Below, piece after piece: positions 1-5,660 of a stretch of 12,898 nt of DNA. The notes under the pieces were generated by a model that did no database searches, was not told where the DNA came from, and saw nothing but the letters and a program-made list of their open reading frames with translations. Made by a program: the position numbers and the translations under genes. The DNA lies in contig CAAFXE010000151.1 of NCBI GenBank assembly GCA_900766915.1, positions 1 through 12,898 on the forward strand, in the 5' to 3' direction. This DNA is from Lachnospiraceae bacterium (GTDB lineage: Bacteria; Bacillota; Clostridia; Lachnospirales; Lachnospiraceae). Numbering within the stretch: the first letter of the stretch is position 1; every line of letters begins with the position of its first letter.

Positions 1-731
1 TAGAAGGAATTATAGAAGCCGCAAAGGATTGTGGTCAGGTAATGATAGGTGCTGATAGAAATGATATCGGTATAAAAGATAAAGCAGGCAAGGCAAATTT
101 TGTTACGGCATATGACTGTAAAATTCAGAAGATGACAGAAGAAAAGCTGTGTAAGATACTTCCTGAGGCAGAGTTTTTAGGAGAAGAAGAGGATTGCCAG
201 ATTAATAGAAATGCAGAATATATTTTTGTTGTAGATCCCATTGATGGTACCACAAATTTTATCAAAGATTATCATATGAGTTGTATATCCATAGGACTTA
301 TCCGGAATGGAAAAAGATATCTTGGTGTAGTGCATAATCCGTATCTTGGAGAAACCTATTATGCAGTTGCAGGTGAAGGTGCATATATGAATGGTCAATC
401 GATCCATGTATCTAACGAAAAACTGGAAAATGGTGTTGTCCTGTTTGGAACCTCACCATATGATACAGAACTGGCAAAAGCATCCTTTGATCTGGCCTAT
501 GAGTATTTTCAAAAATGTCTGGATATTAGAAGAAGTGGTTCAGCAGCTCTTGATTTATGTGCTGTGGCAGCAGGCAGAGCAGAGATATTTTTTGAGTTGA
601 TTTTGTCTCCCTGGGATTTTGCGGCAGGTGCGCTGATTGTAGAGGAAGCAGGTGGCATCGTGACAACGTTAGATGGAGAGGAGCTTCCATGTCTGGACAG
701 AAGCCCATTGCTTGCAAAAAATAAAGAATAA
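1..731 (+). CDS. Inositol monophosphatase family protein, 5'-truncated by window edge
   Basis: This is a Mg2+-dependent phosphatase of the inositol monophosphatase (SuhB/IMPase) superfamily, a soluble enzyme that hydrolyses sugar or inositol phosphates. The reading frame is open from base 3, so the ATG at 42 is internal; the upstream codons read EGIIEAAKDCGQV, which resembles the usual N-terminal helix of the family, and perhaps ten residues are missing. Counting from the ATG at 42, the metal-binding motifs are GEEED at 47-51, DPIDGTTNF at 65-73 and WDFAAG starting at 191, with the AGG that follows. The TTNF form of the second motif fits IMPase better than CysQ (usually GTKEF-like) or HisN. 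The exact substrate cannot be read from sequence. It lies upstream of the cobalamin promoter and is separated from the operon by a repeat element, so I see no functional link to B12. Confidence 0.88.
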   Translation, partial: EGIIEAAKDCGQVMIGADRNDIGIKDKAGKANFVTAYDCKIQKMTEEKLCKILPEAEFLGEEEDCQINRNAEYIFVVDPIDGTTNFIKDYHMSCISIGLIRNGKRYLGVVHNPYLGETYYAVAGEGAYMNGQSIHVSNEKLENGVVLFGTSPYDTELAKASFDLAYEYFQKCLDIRRSGSAALDLCAVAAGRAEIFFELILSPWDFAAGALIVEEAGGIVTTLDGEELPCLDRSPLLAKNKE

Positions 732-735
732 TAAA

Positions 736-866
736 GTTACTGTACAGACGTCACTATTCCGCGAGGGTTTTCGCAAGAAAATCCCGAGTTTGGCAAGCAA
801 AAATCCATTTGCGAAGCAAATTCTGCATGGATTTTTGCCTGTTACTGGAACGGAATGAACAGTAAC
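736..866 (-). mobile_element. MITE-like non-coding element, copy A
   Basis: The segment starts GTTACTGT (736-743) and ends with its exact reverse complement ACAGTAAC (859-866). It is flanked by ATAATAAA (728-735) and ATAATAAG (867-874), a possible 7-8 bp target duplication that includes the stop codon of the phosphatase gene. Inside is a perfect 12-bp inverted repeat, GCAAAAATCCAT at 797-808 and ATGGATTTTTGC at 827-838, with a smaller hairpin in its loop. Its reverse complement matches the element at 4689-4820 over about 100 bp at roughly three-quarters identity by eye, including TTTTTGCTTGCC and GCGGAAT. No convincing gene is inside it. A family of non-autonomous transposable elements (MITE) is the best reading; a dispersed REP-type structured repeat is the alternative. 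The AT-rich flanks make the target duplication only suggestive. Confidence 0.65.
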
Positions 867-896
867 ATAATAAGTCAAATGTTTGGAAATAGAAAC

Positions 897-925
897 TTGT
901 AATTTTAGAGTATTTCCGCTATAAT
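897..925 (+). promoter_or_regulatory. Sigma-A type promoter of the cobalamin operon
   Basis: TTGTAA at 897-902 and a perfect TATAAT at 920-925 are separated by exactly 17 bases, the preferred spacing for the housekeeping sigma factor. Transcription should start near 932, just before the riboswitch aptamer. It lies outside, but only 30 bases downstream of, repeat copy A. No operator is evident, which agrees with control by the downstream riboswitch. Confidence 0.82.
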
Positions 926-936
926 ATGTAAAGTTG

Positions 937-1105
937 TTACCGGGGCAAAGCAGTATGCGAAATTTTCTGTGAAATTACCCATAAAAATCAAAAAATTTAA
1001 GAGGGAATCAGGTGGGAATCCTGAACAAGTCCGTTACTGTGTAGATGTACATGCATCAAAGTCAGATACCTCGAACCTGTATTACTGCGGCAACCGGTAA
1101 ACAGG
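937..1105 (+). promoter_or_regulatory. Cobalamin riboswitch (B12 element)
   Basis: The leader contains the conserved B12-box core: AGAGGGAATCAGGTGGGAAT beginning at 1000, a 5-bp stem TCAGG (1008-1012) with CCTGA (1020-1024) closing the loop TGGGAAT, then AACAAGTCCGTTACTGTG, a small GATG/CATC hairpin (1044-1047 with 1053-1056), and AGTCAGATACCTCG ending near 1073. Downstream, CCTGT (1076-1080) can pair with ACAGG (1101-1105) in a P13-like hairpin. TTACCGG at 937-943 is complementary to CCGGTAA at 1094-1100 and may form the closing helix. It sits in the leader of ten cobalamin genes, and an intrinsic terminator follows, so the expected mode is transcriptional shut-off when cobalamin binds. The outer boundaries and the subclass (AdoCbl or MeCbl/hydroxocobalamin preference) are not certain. 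Confidence 0.93.
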
Positions 1106-1112
1106 GGGATGA

Positions 1113-1140
1113 GTCGTTGTCGTTAGATAACGGCTTTTTT
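1113..1140 (+). terminator. Intrinsic terminator, riboswitch expression platform
   Basis: GTCGTT (1119-1124) pairs with AACGGC (1129-1134) around an AGAT loop, giving six pairs including one U-G, followed directly by six T residues (1135-1140). The left arm is preceded by a tandem copy of the same hexamer (1113-1118), which could pair with the same right arm to make a larger-loop version. It lies 26 bases before the cbiB start and just after the aptamer, so it is best read as the conditional terminator through which the riboswitch acts. Confidence 0.8.
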
Positions 1141-1165
1141 AATATAATTAGGAAATGAATGAAAT

Positions 1166-2119
1166 ATGACACTTTATGCAATTTGGATTGGATTTATTTT
1201 AGACTTATTATTTGGAGATCCTCATTGGATGTATCATCCGGTACGTCTCATAGGAAAACTGATTACGATCCTGGAGAATGGATTACGAAAGGTTTTTCAA
1301 AAAACAGAGGCAGGAGAGAGAACTGCCGGAAGAATTCTTGTAGTTCTGGTGTGTTCCCTTACAACACTTACTGCTTGGATTTTATTGAAATTTGCTTACA
1401 GATTCAATTTCTATTTTGGATTTGCATTAGAATGCCTGATGTGCTACCAGCTTTTTGCCGTACGATCCTTAAAGGATGAATCCATGAAGGTTTATGACCG
1501 ATTAAAAGCAGAGGATCTGTCCGGAGCCAGAAAGGCAGTTTCCATGATCGTGGGACGGGATACGCAGTCTCTTACGGCTCAGGGGGTTACAAAGGCTGCA
1601 GTAGAGACTATCGCAGAAAATACTTCTGATGGGACCATGGCACCGCTTCTTTTTATGTTTTTAGGCGGACCGATCTTTGGATGGTTTTACAAATCAGTCA
1701 ATACCATGGATTCCATGGTGGGCTATAAAAATGATCAATATTTATATTTTGGAAGATGTGCCGCAAAGTTTGACGACCTGTTAAATTACATTCCGGCAAG
1801 ATTATGCGGCTGTTTCATGGTTCTTGCCGCTTACATACTGAAACTCAATGGAAAACACGCATGGCAGATCTTCAAAAGAGACCGTTATAACCATGCAAGC
1901 CCAAACTCTGCCCAGACGGAAGCAGTCATGGCAGGGGCTTTGGATGTACAGCTGGCAGGGGATGCATGGTATTTTGGAAAACGATATGAAAAACCGACGA
2001 TTGGAGACGATGTAAGACCCATCGAAAGCTTTGATATTGTGCGGGCTAATCGGCTGCTTTATGCAACCGCGACTATTGCCATGGTTCTATTTAGTGGAAT
2101 CAGTATTGTATTATTTTAG
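1166..2119 (+). CDS. cbiB: Adenosylcobinamide-phosphate synthase CbiB
   Basis: CbiB is an integral membrane enzyme that joins (R)-1-aminopropan-2-ol O-phosphate to adenosylcobyric acid, giving adenosylcobinamide phosphate. At 317 residues it has the usual family length. Hallmarks visible are LDLLFGDPHW at 12-21 followed by HPVRLIGKL, ETIAENTSDG at 147-156, the SVNTMDSMVGYKN stretch soon after, and NHASPNSAQTEAVMAGAL from 242. Hydrophobic segments occur near residues 65-90, 160-175, 208-222 and at the C-terminus (about 298-317), as expected for a membrane protein. The ATG at 1166 is preceded by TAGGAAA (about 1149-1155). It is the first gene after the riboswitch terminator; its TAG stop overlaps the Shine-Dalgarno AGGAG (2118-2122) of cobD, whose product makes its substrate. 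Confidence 0.96.
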   Translation: MTLYAIWIGFILDLLFGDPHWMYHPVRLIGKLITILENGLRKVFQKTEAGERTAGRILVVLVCSLTTLTAWILLKFAYRFNFYFGFALECLMCYQLFAVRSLKDESMKVYDRLKAEDLSGARKAVSMIVGRDTQSLTAQGVTKAAVETIAENTSDGTMAPLLFMFLGGPIFGWFYKSVNTMDSMVGYKNDQYLYFGRCAAKFDDLLNYIPARLCGCFMVLAAYILKLNGKHAWQIFKRDRYNHASPNSAQTEAVMAGALDVQLAGDAWYFGKRYEKPTIGDDVRPIESFDIVRANRLLYATATIAMVLFSGISIVLF

Positions 2120-2133
2120 GAGTTTTATATATT

Positions 2134-3183
2134 ATGAAAAATCAAATACACGGGGGAGATATTTATTCCCGGAATATTCGACTGGATTTTTCGGCCAATA
2201 TCAATCCCTTTGGAATGCCGGAAGGTGTGAAACATGCGGCAATAGAAGGTGTGGAGCAATCCATCCATTACCCGGACGTTTTCTGTGATAGATTAAAAAC
2301 TGCCATCACTGAAATGGAAAATGTCTCAAAAGAATGGATCATCTGCGGAAATGGAGCGGCAGAGCTTCTATTTTCCCTGGTACTTGTAAAGAAACCGAAA
2401 AAAGCTCTTTTGGCAGTTCCGGGATTTCAGGAATATGAGCAGGCATTAAAAACTGCCTCCTGTGAGATTTCCTATTATCAAATGACAAAGGAACATGGAT
2501 TTGCCTTGCAGGACGAGTATCTTACGATGCTTACAGATGAACTTGATATGGCATTTTTATGTAGTCCCAATAATCCTACCGGTCTTCTGATCGATCCACA
2601 ATTGTTGGAGCAGATCATTGTAACATGTGAACAGAAGAAGATTTTTCTGGTGCTGGATGAATGTTTCCTGGAATTTGTCGGGGAAGAACTTCAAAATTCA
2701 GGAAAATCCTATCTTCGGGATATGAAGAATCTATTTCTCTTAAAGGCATTTACCAAAATGTATGGAATGCCGGGACTTCGGCTTGGCTATGGCCTATGCA
2801 GTGACAGTGTACTTCTTAGAAAAATGGAAGAAGCTGTACAGCCCTGGAATGTGTCACAGCCGGCCCAGATGGCGGGAATTGCTGCCTGTAAGGAGCAGGC
2901 CTTCGCGGCAAAGACAAGAGCATATATCCTGTCAGAGCGTATGTTCATGAAAGAAGAATTGGAAAAGTTAGGATTTTATGTTTATCCTTCCAAAGCAAAC
3001 TATCTGTTTTTTGAAGCACCGGTAGATTTATATGAGCGGTGTCTTGAGGAACAGATTCTGATTCGCGATTGCAGTAATTACCATGGATTAGAGAAGGGAT
3101 ATTATCGGATTGCTGTGAAATCCCATGAAGAAAATTTGGAACTTTTACAGATATTGAAAAGAAAATACAGTAACGAGGTGTAA
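2134..3183 (+). CDS. cobD: L-threonine-O-3-phosphate decarboxylase CobD (PLP)
   Basis: CobD is a fold-type I pyridoxal-phosphate enzyme, related to histidinol-phosphate aminotransferase, that decarboxylates L-threonine phosphate to (R)-1-aminopropan-2-ol O-phosphate, the linker attached by CbiB. The CobD-typical N-terminus HGGDIY is at 6-11, followed by LDFSANINPFG at 17-27. Other active-site elements are SPNNPTG at 144-150, the PLP-contacting D175 in LDECF, the Schiff-base lysine K208 in FTKMYGMPGLRLGY (R216 in the same motif) and R325 in YRIAVK, the family's carboxylate-binding arginine. Length is 349 residues, close to the family norm. The start at 2134 has AGGAG 11 bases upstream. HGGDIY and the placement between cbiB and cbiP favour CobD over HisC. 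Confidence 0.93.
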   Translation: MKNQIHGGDIYSRNIRLDFSANINPFGMPEGVKHAAIEGVEQSIHYPDVFCDRLKTAITEMENVSKEWIICGNGAAELLFSLVLVKKPKKALLAVPGFQEYEQALKTASCEISYYQMTKEHGFALQDEYLTMLTDELDMAFLCSPNNPTGLLIDPQLLEQIIVTCEQKKIFLVLDECFLEFVGEELQNSGKSYLRDMKNLFLLKAFTKMYGMPGLRLGYGLCSDSVLLRKMEEAVQPWNVSQPAQMAGIAACKEQAFAAKTRAYILSERMFMKEELEKLGFYVYPSKANYLFFEAPVDLYERCLEEQILIRDCSNYHGLEKGYYRIAVKSHEENLELLQILKRKYSNEV

Positions 3184-3185
3184 TC

Positions 3186-4682
3186 ATGGCAAAGGCAATT
3201 ATGATACAGGGAACCATGTCAAATGTGGGAAAGAGTCTGATCACCGCCGGTTTATGCCGTATTTTTAAACAGGATGGTTATCGGGTGGCACCCTTTAAAT
3301 CTCAAAATATGGCTTTAAACTCTTTTATTACAGAGGAAGGGCTGGAGATGGGAAGGGCTCAGGTCATGCAGGCAGAAGCTGCCGGTGTGAAGCCCTCGGT
3401 TTTGATGAATCCGGTACTTTTAAAGCCTACCAATGATGTGGGAAGCCAGGTCATTGTAGGTGGTGAGGTGTTAGGCGTCATGCCTGCAAGGGAGTATTTC
3501 TCTTTTAAAAAGAAGCTGATTCCGGAAGTGAAAAAAGCTTTTGATACATTATCCGAAAACTATGATATTATCGTCATAGAGGGAGCCGGGAGTCCTGCAG
3601 AAATCAATTTAAAAACAGATGATGATTTTGTAAATATGGGGATGGCAAAGCTTGCCGACGCTCCCGTATTGCTTGTAGGAGATATTGACAGAGGCGGTGT
3701 TTTTGCACAGCTGATCGGTACGGTGGACCTTCTGGAGCAAGAGGAGCGCGACAGGGTAAAGGGTCTGATTATCAACAAATTCCGGGGCGATAAAACAATC
3801 CTGGAGCCGGGTGTTGCCATGATCGAGGAAAGAGCAAAGATTCCTGTGGTTGGTGTTACCCCTTATGTCCATGTGCAGGTAGATGATGAGGACAGTCTAA
3901 GCTCCAGGCTAGAGAATCATGGAGAAGCAAAGCTCATAGATATTGCAGTCATCCGTCTTCCAAGAATCTCTAATTTCACAGATTTTAATCCATTTGAGAT
4001 GATCGAGGGCGTATCCCTTCGCTATGTAACTCATCCGGGAGAGCTTGGAAATCCGGATATGATTATTCTTCCGGGAAGTAAAAATACCATGGAAGACCTT
4101 CTGTGGATGCGGCAAAACGGACTGGAGGCATCAATTCTTAAAAAATCCAAAGATGGTACGGTGATTTTCGGTATTTGCGGAGGTTATCAGATGCTGGGAG
4201 AAGAAATCAGTGATCCCCATGGGGTAGAAGCCGGCGGCACGATCCGCGGTATGGGGCTTTTGCCGATGAAAACAGTATTTGAAGAGCAAAAAATCAGGAC
4301 CAGGGTGGCCGGTGAGATCAGATCCTTGCAGGGAATCTTTGAAGGCTTGTCAGGTGTTGCGATTGAAGGATATGAGATCCATATGGGAATCAGTACCTTA
4401 GCAGAAAATGCTCATCCTTTGACGTTACTTGGCGAGGAACAAAAGGCTGATGGATGTTACCGGGAAAATGTATTTGGCAGCTATCTTCATGGTATCTTTG
4501 ATAAAGACCAGGTTGTAAAAGAAATCGTGATGGCTCTTGGAAGGAAGAAAGGGCTGGATCTTTCTAAGGTCAGTACCTTTGACATGAACGCTTTCAAGGA
4601 AACCCAGTATGATATTCTGGCAGCTGAGCTTCGAAAACATCTGGATATGGAAAAAATATATGAAATTTTAGAAAATAAGTAA
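3186..4682 (+). CDS. cbiP: Cobyric acid synthase CbiP (glutamine-hydrolysing)
   Basis: CbiP amidates the b, d, e and g side chains of adenosylcobyrinic acid a,c-diamide, using glutamine and ATP, to give adenosylcobyric acid. The 498-residue length is typical. The N-terminal ATP-binding domain has the dethiobiotin-synthetase-like P-loop GTMSNVGKS at 9-17, KSQNMALNS at 38-46, the stretch from MNPVLLKPTNDVGSQVI and EGAGSPAE from 132. The C-terminal class I glutamine amidotransferase domain has LPGSKNTMEDL, the nucleophile region FGICGGYQMLG with C331, the GYEIHMG motif and the catalytic H435 in GSYLHGIFD. The start has GAGGTG at 3175-3180, and only two bases separate it from the cobD stop. After it the tight operon is interrupted by a 225-bp gap filled largely by repeat copy B. 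Confidence 0.97.
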   Translation: MAKAIMIQGTMSNVGKSLITAGLCRIFKQDGYRVAPFKSQNMALNSFITEEGLEMGRAQVMQAEAAGVKPSVLMNPVLLKPTNDVGSQVIVGGEVLGVMPAREYFSFKKKLIPEVKKAFDTLSENYDIIVIEGAGSPAEINLKTDDDFVNMGMAKLADAPVLLVGDIDRGGVFAQLIGTVDLLEQEERDRVKGLIINKFRGDKTILEPGVAMIEERAKIPVVGVTPYVHVQVDDEDSLSSRLENHGEAKLIDIAVIRLPRISNFTDFNPFEMIEGVSLRYVTHPGELGNPDMIILPGSKNTMEDLLWMRQNGLEASILKKSKDGTVIFGICGGYQMLGEEISDPHGVEAGGTIRGMGLLPMKTVFEEQKIRTRVAGEIRSLQGIFEGLSGVAIEGYEIHMGISTLAENAHPLTLLGEEQKADGCYRENVFGSYLHGIFDKDQVVKEIVMALGRKKGLDLSKVSTFDMNAFKETQYDILAAELRKHLDMEKIYEILENK

Positions 4683-4688
4683 GAGTAT

Positions 4689-4820
4689 ATAACTGTTTAC
4701 TACCTTTCATATATGAGGCTAAATCCCATGCAAAATTTGCACTACAAATAAATTTTTGCTTGCCTTACTTGTGGTTTTGTAGTGAAAACTCTTGCGGAAT
4801 GGTGGCTTCTGAACAGTTAC
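4689..4820 (+). mobile_element. MITE-like non-coding element, copy B, within the operon
   Basis: The element is bounded by TAACTGTT (4690-4697) and its reverse complement AACAGTTA (4812-4819), and is almost the same size as the element at 736-866. From 4721 to 4820 it matches the reverse complement of that copy at about three-quarters identity by eye: shared blocks include AATTTTTGCTTGCC, GAAAAC, GCGGAAT and ACAG(T)TAC. The outer left 30 bases are more diverged. It fills most of the 225-bp cbiP-cbiL gap, the longest intergenic stretch inside the operon. No clear target duplication is seen and there is no coding potential. The orientation is opposite to copy A. Transcribed across, it may fold, but no hairpin with a T-run is present, so I do not call it a terminator. 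Confidence 0.62.
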
Positions 4821-4865
4821 TTATTAAACGTTTATAAGTAATAAATCTACATAAATATATTATGT
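4817..4865. repeat. Two AT-rich inverted repeats upstream of cbiL
   Basis: TTACTTAT (4817-4824) and ATAAGTAA (4834-4841) are exact inverted copies around the palindrome AAACGTTT (4826-4833), leaving a single extra T. A few bases on, ACATAA (4849-4854) and TTATGT (4860-4865) form another perfect inverted repeat around ATATA. They lie between repeat copy B and the cbiL ribosome binding site. They could be operator-like or simply AT-rich palindromes; no well-spaced promoter accompanies them, so any role is speculative. Confidence 0.35.
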
Positions 4866-4907
4866 AAACAATATCAAGAAATACAAAGTATTTAGGAGAA
4901 AAGAAAA

Positions 4908-5585
4908 ATGAACGGTACATTATACGGTGTAGGAATCGGACCGGGAGATCCGGAGCTTTTAACCTTAAAGGCAGTACGTTTGATAAAAGAAGCGGATCTG
5001 ATTGCGGTACCGGGAAGCAAAAAAGAAAATACGGTTGCATATAAAATTGCAGTACAGGCGGTCCCGGAAATTGATGAGAAAGAGTTTTTGGAGCTTCCGT
5101 GGTCTATGACAAAGGATCCACAGAAGCTGGAAGAGATTTATTTACATGCTACAAACCTTGTAAAGGAACAGCTGGAGCAGGGGAAAAATGTTGCATTTTT
5201 GACGTTGGGTGACCCTTGTGTCTATTCCACCTATCTTTATATTCATAAAAAAATTATGGAGATGGGCTTTGAGGTTCAGATTATCAGTGGGATTCCATCC
5301 TTCTGTGCAGCGGCAGCGAGACTGAATATTGGACTGGTAGAAAAGGCGGAACCGCTTCATGTCATTCCGGCGTCTTATGAATCAGAGCAGATCAAAGAAC
5401 TGACCGGCACCAGAATTTTTATGAAATCCGGTAAAAAGATTGGCCAGGTCAAAGAATTCCTTTCAGGGCAGAATGTGGAAGTGACCATGGTAGAAAACTG
5501 TGGTATGGAAGGAGAACGGATTTTCCGTTCGGTGGATGAGATTCCGGAGGATGCGGGATATTACTCTTTAATCATTGCAAAATAG
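4908..5585 (+). CDS. cbiL: Cobalt-factor II / precorrin-2 C20-methyltransferase CbiL
   Basis: CbiL is a SAM-dependent tetrapyrrole methylase that methylates C20 of cobalt-factor II / cobalt-precorrin-2, the first ring methylation after cobalt insertion in the anaerobic route. The N-terminus YGVGIGPGDPELLTLKA (6-22) is the family's first SAM-binding loop; LTLGDPCVYSTY has D102 in the GDP turn and the VYSTY form characteristic of CbiL/CobI rather than the other cobalamin methylases; SGIPSFCAAAARL begins at 127. At 225 residues it has normal length. AGGAGA at 4894-4899 gives an eight-base spacing to the ATG. It starts the second part of the operon, downstream of repeat copy B. The Co-dependent (CbiL) rather than aerobic (CobI) assignment is inferred from cbiD and cbiG nearby. 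Confidence 0.95.
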   Translation: MNGTLYGVGIGPGDPELLTLKAVRLIKEADLIAVPGSKKENTVAYKIAVQAVPEIDEKEFLELPWSMTKDPQKLEEIYLHATNLVKEQLEQGKNVAFLTLGDPCVYSTYLYIHKKIMEMGFEVQIISGIPSFCAAAARLNIGLVEKAEPLHVIPASYESEQIKELTGTRIFMKSGKKIGQVKEFLSGQNVEVTMVENCGMEGERIFRSVDEIPEDAGYYSLIIAK

Positions 5586-5588
5586 GCA

Positions 5589-5628
5589 TGGAAACCCTTG
5601 CAGAACGGTGGCTGACGAATTATTTACC
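5589..5628 (+). repeat. Partial remnant (copy C) of the MITE-like repeat
   Basis: In the 75-bp cbiL-cbiD gap, GAAACCCTTGCAGAACGGTG and the following GCTGACGAATTATTTACC resemble the right end of copy B (GAAAACTCTTGCGGAATGGTG, then GCTTCTGAACAGTTAC). About 18 of the first 23 positions agree, and the last part needs a one-base gap. The rest of the element is not recognisable. CTTGCA (5597-5602) and TGCAAG (5640-5645) form an inverted repeat spanning the gap. It may be a truncated or internally deleted family member; the match is short, so confidence is modest. Confidence 0.42.
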
Positions 5629-5660
5629 GGTTGCTAAAATGCAAGAGTAAGGAAAGACTC

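Noticed and set aside
177..407. Antisense open frame within the phosphatase gene, and many similar short frames throughout
   Set aside because: All are covered by clearly identified genes in another frame and show no family features of their own.
797..838. The 12-bp hairpin of repeat copy A as a terminator for the phosphatase gene
   Set aside because: The T-rich stretch is inside the right arm, not after it; what follows is GCCTGTTACTGG, so it is not a standard intrinsic terminator.
673..878. Short open frames on both strands across the end of the phosphatase gene and repeat copy A
   Set aside because: They run through the hairpins and terminal repeats of the element and have no ribosome binding site or protein resemblance.
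736..1046. Similarity between the end of copy A (GTTACTGTACAGA) and the riboswitch core (GTTACTGTGTAGA)
   Set aside because: The riboswitch bases belong to a conserved core (ACTGT box) and the match is short; shared ancestry is not supported.
4681..4830. A target-site duplication around repeat copy B
   Set aside because: The left flank (AAGAGTAT) and right flank (TTATTAAA) do not match.
4820..4907. A second promoter upstream of cbiL
   Set aside because: TATTAT-like hexamers exist in this AT-rich stretch but none has a reasonable -35 partner at 16-18 bases.
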